Translations under genes and position numbers: made by a program
Assembly: GCA_030148165.1 (NCBI GenBank)
Contig: JASBTZ010000007.1
Location: 372,001 to 436,000 of the forward strand
DNA: 64,000 nt
Direction: 5' to 3'
DNA from: Bacteroidota bacterium
Lineage (GTDB): Bacteria; Bacteroidota; Bacteroidia; Flavobacteriales_D; Crocinitomicaceae
Part shown: positions 45,460 to 53,956 of the stretch, one piece after another
Layout of the letters: every line of letters starts with the position of its first letter
How positions within the stretch are numbered: position 1 is the first letter of the stretch
Notes under the pieces: generated by a model
What the model was told of the DNA's origin: nothing
Seen by the model: only the letters and a program-made list of their open reading frames with translations
The model's database searches: none

Positions 45460-45879
45460 ATGATGATTCTTCGTTCATTTCTGATCGGCAGCATGATAGC
45501 ATTACTTTTTGCGGGTAATGTGGGTGTTGACGTATACAAGCACATTTGCAAGGAAGATGGGGTAGAAGTATCATTTCTTATCAACACCAATGATCATTGC
45601 GAGGAGAACGATAAGCATCAAGAAGAAAAATGTTGTCATGAAGATGAGAAAAAAGACAACTGCTGTGATGATGAAGTAAGCTACTTCCAGATCAAGCTGG
45701 ACTTTTTTGAAAGCTACAACCCTTATATTCTCTATGTTGACGGAATTGTTCCGGTAGAAATGGCCTGGGTAGAACCGTCGTTAATCATCAACAGAATGTG
45801 GTACAATGTGGACTACACAGCTCCACCACCACCCACAAACAGTCAACGACAATCCAATTTACAGGTATACATCATTTGA
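45460..45879 (+). CDS. HYC_CC_PP family small metal-related exported protein
   Basis: A 139-residue protein. A hydrophobic N terminus (about 3-22, acting as a signal) precedes KHICKEDG. A short linker with CHEDEKKDNCCDDE and CC pairs follows (cysteine/histidine/acidic, likely metal-binding), and the C-terminal tail is proline-rich (TAPPPPTNSQRQ). Its H-x-C, CC and PPPP pattern fits the HYC_CC_PP family of Bacteroidota. It precedes a TonB-dependent receptor and an HMA protein, which supports a copper or other soft-metal role. The ATG at 45460 is preferred over the upstream TTG, which lacks a signal peptide. Confidence 0.78.
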   Translation: MMILRSFLIGSMIALLFAGNVGVDVYKHICKEDGVEVSFLINTNDHCEENDKHQEEKCCHEDEKKDNCCDDEVSYFQIKLDFFESYNPYILYVDGIVPVEMAWVEPSLIINRMWYNVDYTAPPPPTNSQRQSNLQVYII

Positions 45880-45921
45880 TGACTTAGGTGAATTCATACA
45901 GAGTATTCACTTAAATAATTA

Positions 45922-48138
45922 ATGATGAAAAATATAATGTTAGTGGTGTTCAGTGTCTTGTTCTTTGGCACGTTGAACGCCCAGGTAAAAGGGGTCATTT
46001 ATGGATCCGATAAAAAGAACAAATCACCACTTTACGGAGCAAAAGTAAAACTACTTCAGGCTAAGACCGGAGCGGTTACCGACGAAGATGGGAAATTCGA
46101 ATTGGTATTACCTAAAGAACTACCCGATACTATGGTATTTTATGCTATGGGATACTATCCGGATACGGTTGTGGTTGATAAAAAAGACCGTTTTATCTCC
46201 TTCGAAGTGGTTTTGTATTCTGATCAATTGTTACCGGAAGTAGTCGTTTCTTTTAAAAAAGGAACACATACGATCAGTCGTTTGAAGACACTTCATGTGG
46301 AGGAAATTTCCTCTGGTGAGCTGCGAAAAGCAGCTTGTTGTAATCTGTCAGAATCTTTTGAGACGAATGCGTCGGTTGATGTTAATTTCACGGATGCTGT
46401 GTCTGGTGCAAAGCAAATTCAAATGATGGGTCTTGATGGAGTCTATGCGCAAATCCAGTTCGAGAACATTCCATTTCTCCGAGGCCTTGAATCGTCTTAT
46501 GGATTAACCTCTCTGCCAGGAACCTGGATCGAATCTATCCAGATCACGAAAGGAACCGGAAATGTGGTAAATGGCTATGAATCGATGGCGGGTCTAATAA
46601 ATCTGGAGATCAAGAAACCGCACAACGAAGAGGCCTTCTATCTCAATAGTTATGTTAATGCAATGGGTCGATCAGAGTTAAACGTCAATACTTCGTTTAA
46701 CCTGAATGAAAAATGGTCGTCAACGTGGCTTGCACATGGCTCATGGCACCCGATCGAGATGGATTACAACAATGATGGATTCAGAGATATGCCCAATAGC
46801 AATAATGCTGCTGTGTTAAACCGATATCATTTTCAAGGCAAACACATGGAAGCCCAGTTCGGTGTAAATGCTTATTTAGAAGAAAAAGAAGGAGGGCAAA
46901 TTTCTTCGAAACGTAATGATCCGAATGGCTTTTATGATGTTAGAATAGATTCGAAACACATTAATCTGTTTGCAAAAACGGGATTCTTTCTGAAACACCC
47001 TGCCAAGTCAATTGGTGTTGTGTATAATTTCAAATACCAGAGTCTCGATGCCCTGTTCGGAATTCGTGAGTTTAAAGGTGAAGAAAAGCGTGGGTATATT
47101 AATGCCATGCACGAAGGAATCTTTGGAAACACGAATCATAAGTATAAGCTTGGTTTGAGTAATGTGTATTTGGATATCACCCAACAGATGGATAGTTTAG
47201 AGAATGACCGGGTAGAAATTGTACCGGGCTCGTTCTTTGAATATACCTATACCGGAATGCGGTTGTCCGCAGTCCTCGGGATCAGAGGAGATTATCATAA
47301 CCTCTTCGGCTTTAACTATGCGCCACGGGTTCATATGAAGTACATTCTTACGGAAAACACTGATCTTCGGGCAACTGCTGGTAAAGGTTGGCGTGTGCCC
47401 AATTATATGGTGGATAATATTTCCTTGATGGCAACTTCGCGACAATGGATTGCTCCTGACACGATTATACCCGAGGTCAGCTGGAATGTTGGTGGAAGTA
47501 TCATGCATGAATTCGAGCTTTTCAATAAAAAGGGTAGCATTACCGCGGATTATTATCATACGGCCTTCGAGAACCAGTTGGTTGTGGATAGGGATGCCGA
47601 CATGAGTTCGATTGTATTTACGAATCTCAATTCTGCATCTTACTCGAACAGTGTGCAGGTGGAAGTCGCGTATTCACCCCACAAAACCCTTGACTTGCGT
47701 TTTGCCTACAAATATCTGGATGTAAAAGCGGAGTTTGGTGGTAAAATGCAGCAAAAGGTCATGGTACCAACGCATCGTGGGTTTGGGAATATTGCATATA
47801 AATCGAGAAACAAGAGATGGGAATATGACCTCACTTGTTCGGTTTTCGGTGAGTCACGATTACCCGTTGTTGAGTTGCCGGGCGGTGAGCTGACAACAGT
47901 TAACAAAAGTGAGGTTTATCCCTTGTTAAATGCGCAGGTAACTCACACGTATCACCGGTGGGATTTCTATCTTGGGGGAGAGAACATATTGAATTATACG
48001 CAAAAGAATCCGATCATAGATGCGGAGAACCCTTTTAGCAGCACATTCAATGGAACCAGAATTTGGGCTCCGATATATGGAACAAATATTTACGCTGGAG
48101 TACGTTTTGTTATCAAGCGTAAAGAAAACGAAGAATAA
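45922..48138 (+). CDS. TonB-dependent receptor, probably for metal uptake or export
   Basis: A 738-residue outer-membrane receptor: signal peptide (about 1-21), a carboxypeptidase-regulatory-like domain (about 22-100, KGVIYGSDKKNKSPLYGAKV), a plug domain (about 125-235, LRKAACCNLSESFETNASVD and MMGLDGVYAQIQFENIPF) and a 22-strand-type barrel. It ends GTNIYAGVRFVIKR. The paired Cys in KAACCNLSESF is common in the metal-linked branch of these receptors. It is sandwiched between the HYC_CC_PP gene (42 bases) and the HMA gene (43 bases), so these three probably form one operon. Confidence 0.88.
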   Translation: MMKNIMLVVFSVLFFGTLNAQVKGVIYGSDKKNKSPLYGAKVKLLQAKTGAVTDEDGKFELVLPKELPDTMVFYAMGYYPDTVVVDKKDRFISFEVVLYSDQLLPEVVVSFKKGTHTISRLKTLHVEEISSGELRKAACCNLSESFETNASVDVNFTDAVSGAKQIQMMGLDGVYAQIQFENIPFLRGLESSYGLTSLPGTWIESIQITKGTGNVVNGYESMAGLINLEIKKPHNEEAFYLNSYVNAMGRSELNVNTSFNLNEKWSSTWLAHGSWHPIEMDYNNDGFRDMPNSNNAAVLNRYHFQGKHMEAQFGVNAYLEEKEGGQISSKRNDPNGFYDVRIDSKHINLFAKTGFFLKHPAKSIGVVYNFKYQSLDALFGIREFKGEEKRGYINAMHEGIFGNTNHKYKLGLSNVYLDITQQMDSLENDRVEIVPGSFFEYTYTGMRLSAVLGIRGDYHNLFGFNYAPRVHMKYILTENTDLRATAGKGWRVPNYMVDNISLMATSRQWIAPDTIIPEVSWNVGGSIMHEFELFNKKGSITADYYHTAFENQLVVDRDADMSSIVFTNLNSASYSNSVQVEVAYSPHKTLDLRFAYKYLDVKAEFGGKMQQKVMVPTHRGFGNIAYKSRNKRWEYDLTCSVFGESRLPVVELPGGELTTVNKSEVYPLLNAQVTHTYHRWDFYLGGENILNYTQKNPIIDAENPFSSTFNGTRIWAPIYGTNIYAGVRFVIKRKENEE

Positions 48139-48181
48139 AAAAGGAACACTTATTGTATTATTAACTTAAAAATTAGAAAAA

Positions 48182-48523
48182 ATGAAATTTGTATTATCAA
48201 TAATGATGGTTGTGGGATTTTTTACTTTCTCCATTGGACAGGAAGTAAAAACAAGTGTAATTAAGACATCCTCTGAATGCGGAAGTTGCAAAAAGCGCAT
48301 CGAGGAAAAACTGAATTATACAAAGGGAGTTAAGTTCGCAGAACTTGATGTTCCATCTAAAAATCTGACAGTTAAGTATTCAACAAAAAAGATTACCCTG
48401 GATGAGATTAAAACAATTTTATCTGAGCTTGGATACGATGCCGACGAAGTAAAGGCAGTTCCGGAAGCAGTGAAAAAGCTTCCTGCCTGTTGTCAACCTG
48501 GCGGTATGAAAAAACAGAAATAA
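48182..48523 (+). CDS. periplasmic heavy-metal-associated (HMA) domain protein
   Basis: A 113-residue exported protein with signal peptide (about 1-19) and an HMA fold. The metal-binding motif CGSC occupies residues 33-36, in SSECGSCKKRIEEKL. The alpha/beta pattern then follows, with VKFAELDVPSKNLTVKY and EIKTILSELGYDADEV. The C terminus has a second pair of cysteines in PACCQPGG. It likely ferries Cu(I) or a similar soft metal in the periplasm, in line with the preceding TonB receptor and HYC_CC_PP genes. A terminator follows immediately. Confidence 0.92.
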   Translation: MKFVLSIMMVVGFFTFSIGQEVKTSVIKTSSECGSCKKRIEEKLNYTKGVKFAELDVPSKNLTVKYSTKKITLDEIKTILSELGYDADEVKAVPEAVKKLPACCQPGGMKKQK

Positions 48524-48558
48524 AGAAAGAGCGGTCATATGGCCGCTTTTCTTTTTTT
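48523..48558 (+). terminator. intrinsic terminator of the metal-handling operon
   Basis: AGCGGTCATATGGCCGCT (48530-48547), palindromic apart from one mismatched pair, folds into a hairpin. It is flanked by AAAGAAAG before and TTTTCTTTTTTT after. It separates the HMA gene from metK, whose ATG is 96 bases beyond the HMA stop. Confidence 0.75.
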
Positions 48559-48619
48559 AGTGCTAATAGAATTCCGATTAATTTACTACTTTCGTTCTTC
48601 GATTTTAAAAGCGTTTACT

Positions 48620-49876
48620 ATGTCATATTTGTTTACATCAGAGTCGGTTTCAGAAGGACACCCGGATAAAGTTTCAGATCAAATTTCAGATGCATTGATC
48701 GATCATTTTATGGCGTTTGACCCTGAGTCAAAAGTTGCGTGTGAAACATTGGTTACTACTGGACAGGTTGTTCTTGCCGGAGAGGTGAAAACAAACACAT
48801 ATTTAGATGTTCAACAGATCGCACGCGAGACTATTAAGAAAATTGGTTATACAAAATCGGAATATATGTTCGATGCCAATTCTTGCGGGATTCTCTCTGC
48901 AATCCACGAACAATCAGCAGATATTAATCAAGGAGTTGAGCGTTCGAATCCAGAGGACCAGGGAGCAGGTGATCAGGGAATGATGTTCGGTTATGCAACG
49001 AAAGAGACGGAAAGTTACATGCCATTGGCATTGGACCTCGCTCATAAAATTCTTCAGGAAATGTCTCAGATCAGAAACAATGAGTCTGATCTAATTCCTT
49101 ATCTGAGACCCGATGCTAAATCTCAGGTAACGATCGAATATTCTGACAACAACGTTCCACAACGAATTGACACCATTGTTGTTTCTACACAACACGATGA
49201 CTTCGATTCAGAAGAGAACATGCTTGCAAGAATTAAATCTGATATTATTAATATCGTTATACCACGAGTAAAAGAGAAATGTTCTGAGGAAATTCAGAAA
49301 TTATTTACTGATGACATCCAGTATCACATTAATCCAACAGGAATATTTGTGATCGGTGGTCCCCATGGAGATACAGGGTTGACCGGAAGAAAAATCATTG
49401 TTGATACATACGGAGGAAAAGGAGCACACGGAGGAGGAGCATTTTCCGGGAAAGATCCTTCAAAGGTTGACAGATCTGCTGCATATGCAACACGTCACAT
49501 CGCTAAAAATATGGTTGCAGCAGGATTGTGTGATGAGGTACTCGTACAGGTTTCCTATGCGATTGGTGTCGCACAGCCATGTGGATTATTTGTTGAGACC
49601 TACGGTAGCTCTAAGGTTGACATGACAGATGGTGAGATCGCTAAAAAGATCACAGAAATTTTCGATATGCGACCTTACTTTATTGAGCAGCGTTTAAAAC
49701 TTCGTAACCCAATGTATTCGGAAACGGCAGCATATGGACATATGGGAAGAAAGAATGAAATAGTGACTAAAACATTCAAAGCCCCAGATGGAAGAGTTGA
49801 AACAAGAGAAGTAGAATTGTTCACTTGGGAAAAACTTGATTACGTCGATAAAATAAAAGAAGCATTCGGTTTATAA
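48620..49876 (+). CDS. metK: S-adenosylmethionine synthetase
   Basis: Makes S-adenosylmethionine from methionine and ATP. The ATG at 48620 gives 418 residues ([20 protein letters not shown]), the usual start; a longer in-frame opening upstream overlaps the terminator and is rejected. [14 protein letters not shown] holds the catalytic His and Mg-binding Asp. [20 protein letters not shown] and [19 protein letters not shown] supply the K+ and ATP loops. No SAM riboswitch can be seen in the short upstream gap. A strong terminator follows. Confidence 0.97.
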   Translation: MSYLFTSESVSEGHPDKVSDQISDALIDHFMAFDPESKVACETLVTTGQVVLAGEVKTNTYLDVQQIARETIKKIGYTKSEYMFDANSCGILSAIHEQSADINQGVERSNPEDQGAGDQGMMFGYATKETESYMPLALDLAHKILQEMSQIRNNESDLIPYLRPDAKSQVTIEYSDNNVPQRIDTIVVSTQHDDFDSEENMLARIKSDIINIVIPRVKEKCSEEIQKLFTDDIQYHINPTGIFVIGGPHGDTGLTGRKIIVDTYGGKGAHGGGAFSGKDPSKVDRSAAYATRHIAKNMVAAGLCDEVLVQVSYAIGVAQPCGLFVETYGSSKVDMTDGEIAKKITEIFDMRPYFIEQRLKLRNPMYSETAAYGHMGRKNEIVTKTFKAPDGRVETREVELFTWEKLDYVDKIKEAFGL

Positions 49877-49895
49877 GCCGAAATCAATAGAAATT

Positions 49896-49923
49896 AAAGC
49901 CTGCATCATTGCAGGCTTTTTTA
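49896..49923 (+). terminator. intrinsic terminator of metK
   Basis: AAAGCCTGCA and TGCAGGCTTT pair perfectly over ten bases around a short ATCA-like loop and are followed by Ts. The stem nearly repeats that found after the BNR gene at 53932. Confidence 0.9.
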
Positions 49924-50031
49924 TTTCATCGCTTCATTTTACTACTTATCAGTGATTTGTATCCGTTTATATATTCCTTCACCCTTTGTGGCTGTTAATT
50001 GAATATCTTGGATGAATTAAAATTATAAATT

Positions 50032-50823
50032 ATGAAAAAGATATTTCTTTCAGCTGCAATAGTGGGAGCATCCCTATTCAGCTTTGCACAAGACATAACA
50101 GTAGATGAAATCCTGGACAACTATTTCGAGAACACCGGCGGCAGAAAAGCATGGAGTAAACTGGAAGGGCATAAGATGTCCGCAGAATTAGACCAGCAGG
50201 GTATGATCATCCCTATTGAAGTTTATGAAATGAAAGATGATCGGGCAATTACGAAGATCACTTTTCAGGGGATGGAATTGGCTCAAGGTGCATTTGACGG
50301 TGAGGTGCTTTGGAGTACGAATTTCATGAATATGCGACCTGAGAAAGCAGCTGCAGAAGCAACTGAAAACAAGAAACGCAACCTAGGAAGCTACCCGAAT
50401 CCTTTTCTCAACTATAAAGATTTGGGATATGAGGTTGAATTAATGGGAACTGAAGACATCGATGGTGTTGAATGTTATAAAGTAAAAATCACGATGAACC
50501 CAACGATGGTTGATGGTGAAGAAACCGAAAACACGGAGTTCTATTATTTTGACGCTGAAAATTTTGTTCCGATTCGTGTGGAGGCTGAAATAACCTCCGG
50601 ACAAATGATGGGTCAGATGGCCATTACAGAGTTAAGCGATTATCAGGAAGTGGATGGCTTATATTTTCCATTCTCGGTCACCATGCGTTCTGAAGAAGGA
50701 CCTGGTCAGACAATTGAGTTTGACAGCATTGAACTAAACCCTGAAGTTAGTGATGACCTGTTCAAGTTCCCTGGTGGGGAAGAATCCGAAGAGACAGAAG
50801 AAGCGGAAGAAAAACAAGAGTAA
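50032..50823 (+). CDS. LolA-like exported protein
   Basis: A 263-residue protein with a signal peptide (about 1-19, FSFAQ) and the LolA/LolB-like unclosed barrel pattern. An N-terminal helix, VDEILDNYFENTGGRKAW, is followed by antiparallel strands such as KMSAELDQQGMIIPIEVYEM, VECYKVKITMNPTMV, FYYFDAENFVPIRVE and DGLYFPFSVTMRSE. The C-terminal tail is acidic (EESEETEEAEEKQE). It likely handles a hydrophobic cargo in the periplasm. It is 18 bases upstream of the BNR gene, probably in the same transcript, though the link in function is unclear. Confidence 0.8.
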   Translation: MKKIFLSAAIVGASLFSFAQDITVDEILDNYFENTGGRKAWSKLEGHKMSAELDQQGMIIPIEVYEMKDDRAITKITFQGMELAQGAFDGEVLWSTNFMNMRPEKAAAEATENKKRNLGSYPNPFLNYKDLGYEVELMGTEDIDGVECYKVKITMNPTMVDGEETENTEFYYFDAENFVPIRVEAEITSGQMMGQMAITELSDYQEVDGLYFPFSVTMRSEEGPGQTIEFDSIELNPEVSDDLFKFPGGEESEETEEAEEKQE

Positions 50824-50840
50824 TCTTATACACTACAAGA

Positions 50841-53800
50841 ATGAAAACACTTTTAACGGCATGTATAGCGCTGTGTGCAGCTGCTGTATATGGACAAAGT
50901 ATTGATGAACTTGACGGTAACGATCTTTTCGGAGGGATTCGTGCAAGACATATTGGCCCCGCTTTGATGAGCGGTCGGGTTTCTGATATTGAAGGACACC
51001 CAAGCGATAAAAATGTAATCTACATTGGAACGGCAGGTGGAGGTGTTTGGAAATCCAATGACGGTGGCGTAATGTTCAATTCGATATTTGATGATCACTG
51101 TCAGTCGATCGGAAATGTTGCAGTTGATCCGAATGATCCAGACAAAACGATCTGGGTTGGAACAGGTGAAATTTGGACAAGAAACAGTACTTCAGTTGGA
51201 GATGGAATTTATAAATCTACGGATGGGGGGAAGAACTGGAAAAAAATGGGTCTGGCGAATTCAGACCGGATCAGCTCGATCGAAATCAATCCGAATAATT
51301 CGAATGAAGTATATGTAGGTGCACAAGGTGCCCTGTGGGGTGATAGCAAAGAACGAGGGGTATATAAAACTTCTGATGGCGGAGAAACATGGGAGCAGTT
51401 GTTCTATGTCAATGAATCGACAGGATGTTCTGATCTTATCATGGACCCGAATGACCCGAATACCTTGTACGCATCCTTTTGGGAACACCGACGTACGGCA
51501 TGGTCATTTAGCTCAGGAGGCGAACACAGTGCATTGTATAAGTCTACCGATGGAGGGAAGAACTGGAAAAAGATTCACAATGGATTCCCGGAAGGTAAGT
51601 TAGGGAGGATTGCAATTGCTATTGCTCCGTCCAATTCATCTATTCTGTACTCGGTTGTTGAATCGGAAGACGAAAGGAAAAGTGGAATGTATCGTTCAGA
51701 TGATGGCGGCGCAACCTGGCGACATACCAATAAAGATTTCGGATTAATCGTTAGACCATTCTATTTCTCGAGAATTGTTGTTGACCCGAAAGATCCGGAA
51801 ATTGTTGTAAAGGCTGGATTGTTTGGATCGATAAGTAGAGACGGAGGAACCACCTTTAAAAGTCTCGGATCGATGCACCCTGATATTCACGACATTTGGT
51901 TCGATATCAATGACAATGACAAGATGTTCGTGGCGACCGACGGAGGATTATACCGCTCATTGAACAAGGGAATTACGATGGAGATCATTGAAAATCTTCC
52001 GATCTCACAGTTCTATCACGTTTCCGTGGACAATCAAACACCGTATAATATTTATGGAGGATTGCAGGATAATGGATCGTGGTTTGGTCCGTCCAGAAGT
52101 CCCGGAGGTATAGAATCACGCGACTGGGAAGTAATTGGTGTTGGTGACGGATTCAGAGTATACCCGCATCCAACAGAACCACATATCATGTATTCTGAAA
52201 TGCAGGGTGCAGAGGCAATATGGAGATATGATCACAAATTACGTCAGACCAAAACGATTACCCCATTTAAAGCGGAAGGAGACCCAAAATTACGCTATAA
52301 CTGGAACGCACCGATAACGACGAGCCCGAGTAATCCGGATCGTTTATATGTCGGAAGTCAGTTCGTGCACGTATCAGATGATAGGGGAGATACCTGGAGA
52401 AAGATTTCACCGGACCTTACCACAAATGATAAGTCAAAGCAAAATCAAGCGGAGTCAGGAGGACTATCCAAAGATAATTCAGGAGCAGAAAATCACTGTA
52501 CCATTTTCACGATAGCTGAATCATCGCTTGATGAGCAGGTAATATGGGTTGGTACGGATGACGGAAATGTTCAGGTGACAAAGGACGGTGGAAAGAATTG
52601 GACGAATGTAACGAAGGGAATTATTTCAGCAGGATTGCCACTTAACACCTGGTGTTATCACATTGAAGCCAGTGTGTTTAATAAGGGCACTGCTTACGCT
52701 GTGTTTGATGGTCATACAAAGAATGATAAGAACGCATATTGCTATAAAACGACTGATTTTGGTCAAACCTGGACTTCAATTGTAACGGACGATATCTATG
52801 GTTTTGCAAGATCTTTTCAGGAGGATTTAAAAAATCCGAATCTCCTTTATTTGGGAACTGAATTTGGTCTGTACATTACAATCAACGGAGGAAAGAAGTG
52901 GTTAAAATTTGATAATAATATGCCTGCCACTGCTATTCACTATCTGGAGATGCATGAAGGGACGAGCGATCTAATTATGGGGACACACGGCAGAGGTATA
53001 ATTATTCTCGATGACGTATCTCCATTAAGACAATTGACGGATGAAGCAGTTCAATCGAAGCTATTCTTTATGGAGACTCCCGTATTTCATATGAATGAAG
53101 AAAGCACTTTTGGAGGAACAAGCTCAGAAGTACAATTTGTTGGTGCAAATCCTTCTACTGGAGCACGGATTGTTTACTTCTTGCCTAAACGTCACACCTT
53201 TGGTAAGATGTCGATGAAGGTGGTGGATATGGAAGATAATTTTGTTGCATCCTTATCACCAGGAAAACACAAGGGATTAAACTTTGTTTATTGGAGTTAC
53301 AATTCTACGGCACCGGTATTGGCTTCGGGAAAAACATTTGCTCAGGGAGGCATGGTATCTCCTCGCGTTAGTGCAGGAAAATATAAAATTGTTATTCAGA
53401 AAGGCAAAGACGTCTTTGAACATGTCATTGATGTAGCTTATCCTGAAAACTCTGTTCTCACTATCGAAGAGAGAAAGAAGCAGGAAGCAATTACTAAGAA
53501 GCTGTACGACATGAACGAGTCCCTTGCATATCTGGTATACGAAATTGACACATGGATCGATGCTGCCAATACAGCGCTTTCAGAAGACAGTAAGCTAAAA
53601 AAGATGGGCGCCAAGCTGTCCGATGAGTTGACATTATTGAAAAAGGATCTGGTAATCACTTCGGGTGATAACTACGTGGGCAGAGCAGAGAATCAATTAC
53701 GTGAAGACCTGGGAGAGATATATGGTACTATAGCTGGTAACTATGACCCTCCTACTGCTTCACAAATGGATAACGTAGCCTTAATGGAAAAGGAGTTGGC

Positions 53801-53927
53801 AGACGCATTTGCACGAATGGATGAAATCCGTGGCGGTACGCTCAAAAAATACAAGGCAATGTTAACCAAACTTGAGATCAAGGAGCCCGAAATGAAACCT
53901 TATGATGAATACGTCAAGAAAGACTGA
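50841..53927 (+). CDS. large sortilin/BNR-repeat beta-propeller protein, exported
   Basis: A 1028-residue protein with signal peptide (about 1-18, ending YGQ). Residues about 30-720 form sortilin/VPS10- and BNR-like repeats: GTAGGGVWKSNDGGVMFNSI, STDGGKNWKKM, TSDGGETWEQL, TTDFGQTWTSI. The Asp-box-type S/T-x-D-x-G-x-T/K-W motif recurs at least eight times, as in the hydrolase-like propellers annotated as glycosyl hydrolase BNR-repeat proteins. The C-terminal 300 residues end with a helical region (EERKKQEAITKKLYDMNESL). No catalytic acid is assignable, so a glycan-binding or scaffold role is as likely as hydrolysis. Confidence 0.85.
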   Translation: MKTLLTACIALCAAAVYGQSIDELDGNDLFGGIRARHIGPALMSGRVSDIEGHPSDKNVIYIGTAGGGVWKSNDGGVMFNSIFDDHCQSIGNVAVDPNDPDKTIWVGTGEIWTRNSTSVGDGIYKSTDGGKNWKKMGLANSDRISSIEINPNNSNEVYVGAQGALWGDSKERGVYKTSDGGETWEQLFYVNESTGCSDLIMDPNDPNTLYASFWEHRRTAWSFSSGGEHSALYKSTDGGKNWKKIHNGFPEGKLGRIAIAIAPSNSSILYSVVESEDERKSGMYRSDDGGATWRHTNKDFGLIVRPFYFSRIVVDPKDPEIVVKAGLFGSISRDGGTTFKSLGSMHPDIHDIWFDINDNDKMFVATDGGLYRSLNKGITMEIIENLPISQFYHVSVDNQTPYNIYGGLQDNGSWFGPSRSPGGIESRDWEVIGVGDGFRVYPHPTEPHIMYSEMQGAEAIWRYDHKLRQTKTITPFKAEGDPKLRYNWNAPITTSPSNPDRLYVGSQFVHVSDDRGDTWRKISPDLTTNDKSKQNQAESGGLSKDNSGAENHCTIFTIAESSLDEQVIWVGTDDGNVQVTKDGGKNWTNVTKGIISAGLPLNTWCYHIEASVFNKGTAYAVFDGHTKNDKNAYCYKTTDFGQTWTSIVTDDIYGFARSFQEDLKNPNLLYLGTEFGLYITINGGKKWLKFDNNMPATAIHYLEMHEGTSDLIMGTHGRGIIILDDVSPLRQLTDEAVQSKLFFMETPVFHMNEESTFGGTSSEVQFVGANPSTGARIVYFLPKRHTFGKMSMKVVDMEDNFVASLSPGKHKGLNFVYWSYNSTAPVLASGKTFAQGGMVSPRVSAGKYKIVIQKGKDVFEHVIDVAYPENSVLTIEERKKQEAITKKLYDMNESLAYLVYEIDTWIDAANTALSEDSKLKKMGAKLSDELTLLKKDLVITSGDNYVGRAENQLREDLGEIYGTIAGNYDPPTASQMDNVALMEKELADAFARMDEIRGGTLKKYKAMLTKLEIKEPEMKPYDEYVKKD

Positions 53928-53931
53928 GTAT

Positions 53932-53956
53932 AAAGCCTGCAAACGCAGGCTTTTTT
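53932..53956 (+). terminator. intrinsic terminator of the BNR gene
   Basis: AAAGCCTGC (53932-53940), loop AAAC and GCAGGCTTT (53945-53953) form a nine-pair hairpin followed by TTT. The T-tract reaches the stop codon of the convergent subtilase at 53955-53957. Confidence 0.88.

Noticed and set aside
48524-48619. SAM riboswitch before metK
   Set aside because: Only 96 bases lie between the genes and much of this is the terminator hairpin; no riboswitch core is visible.
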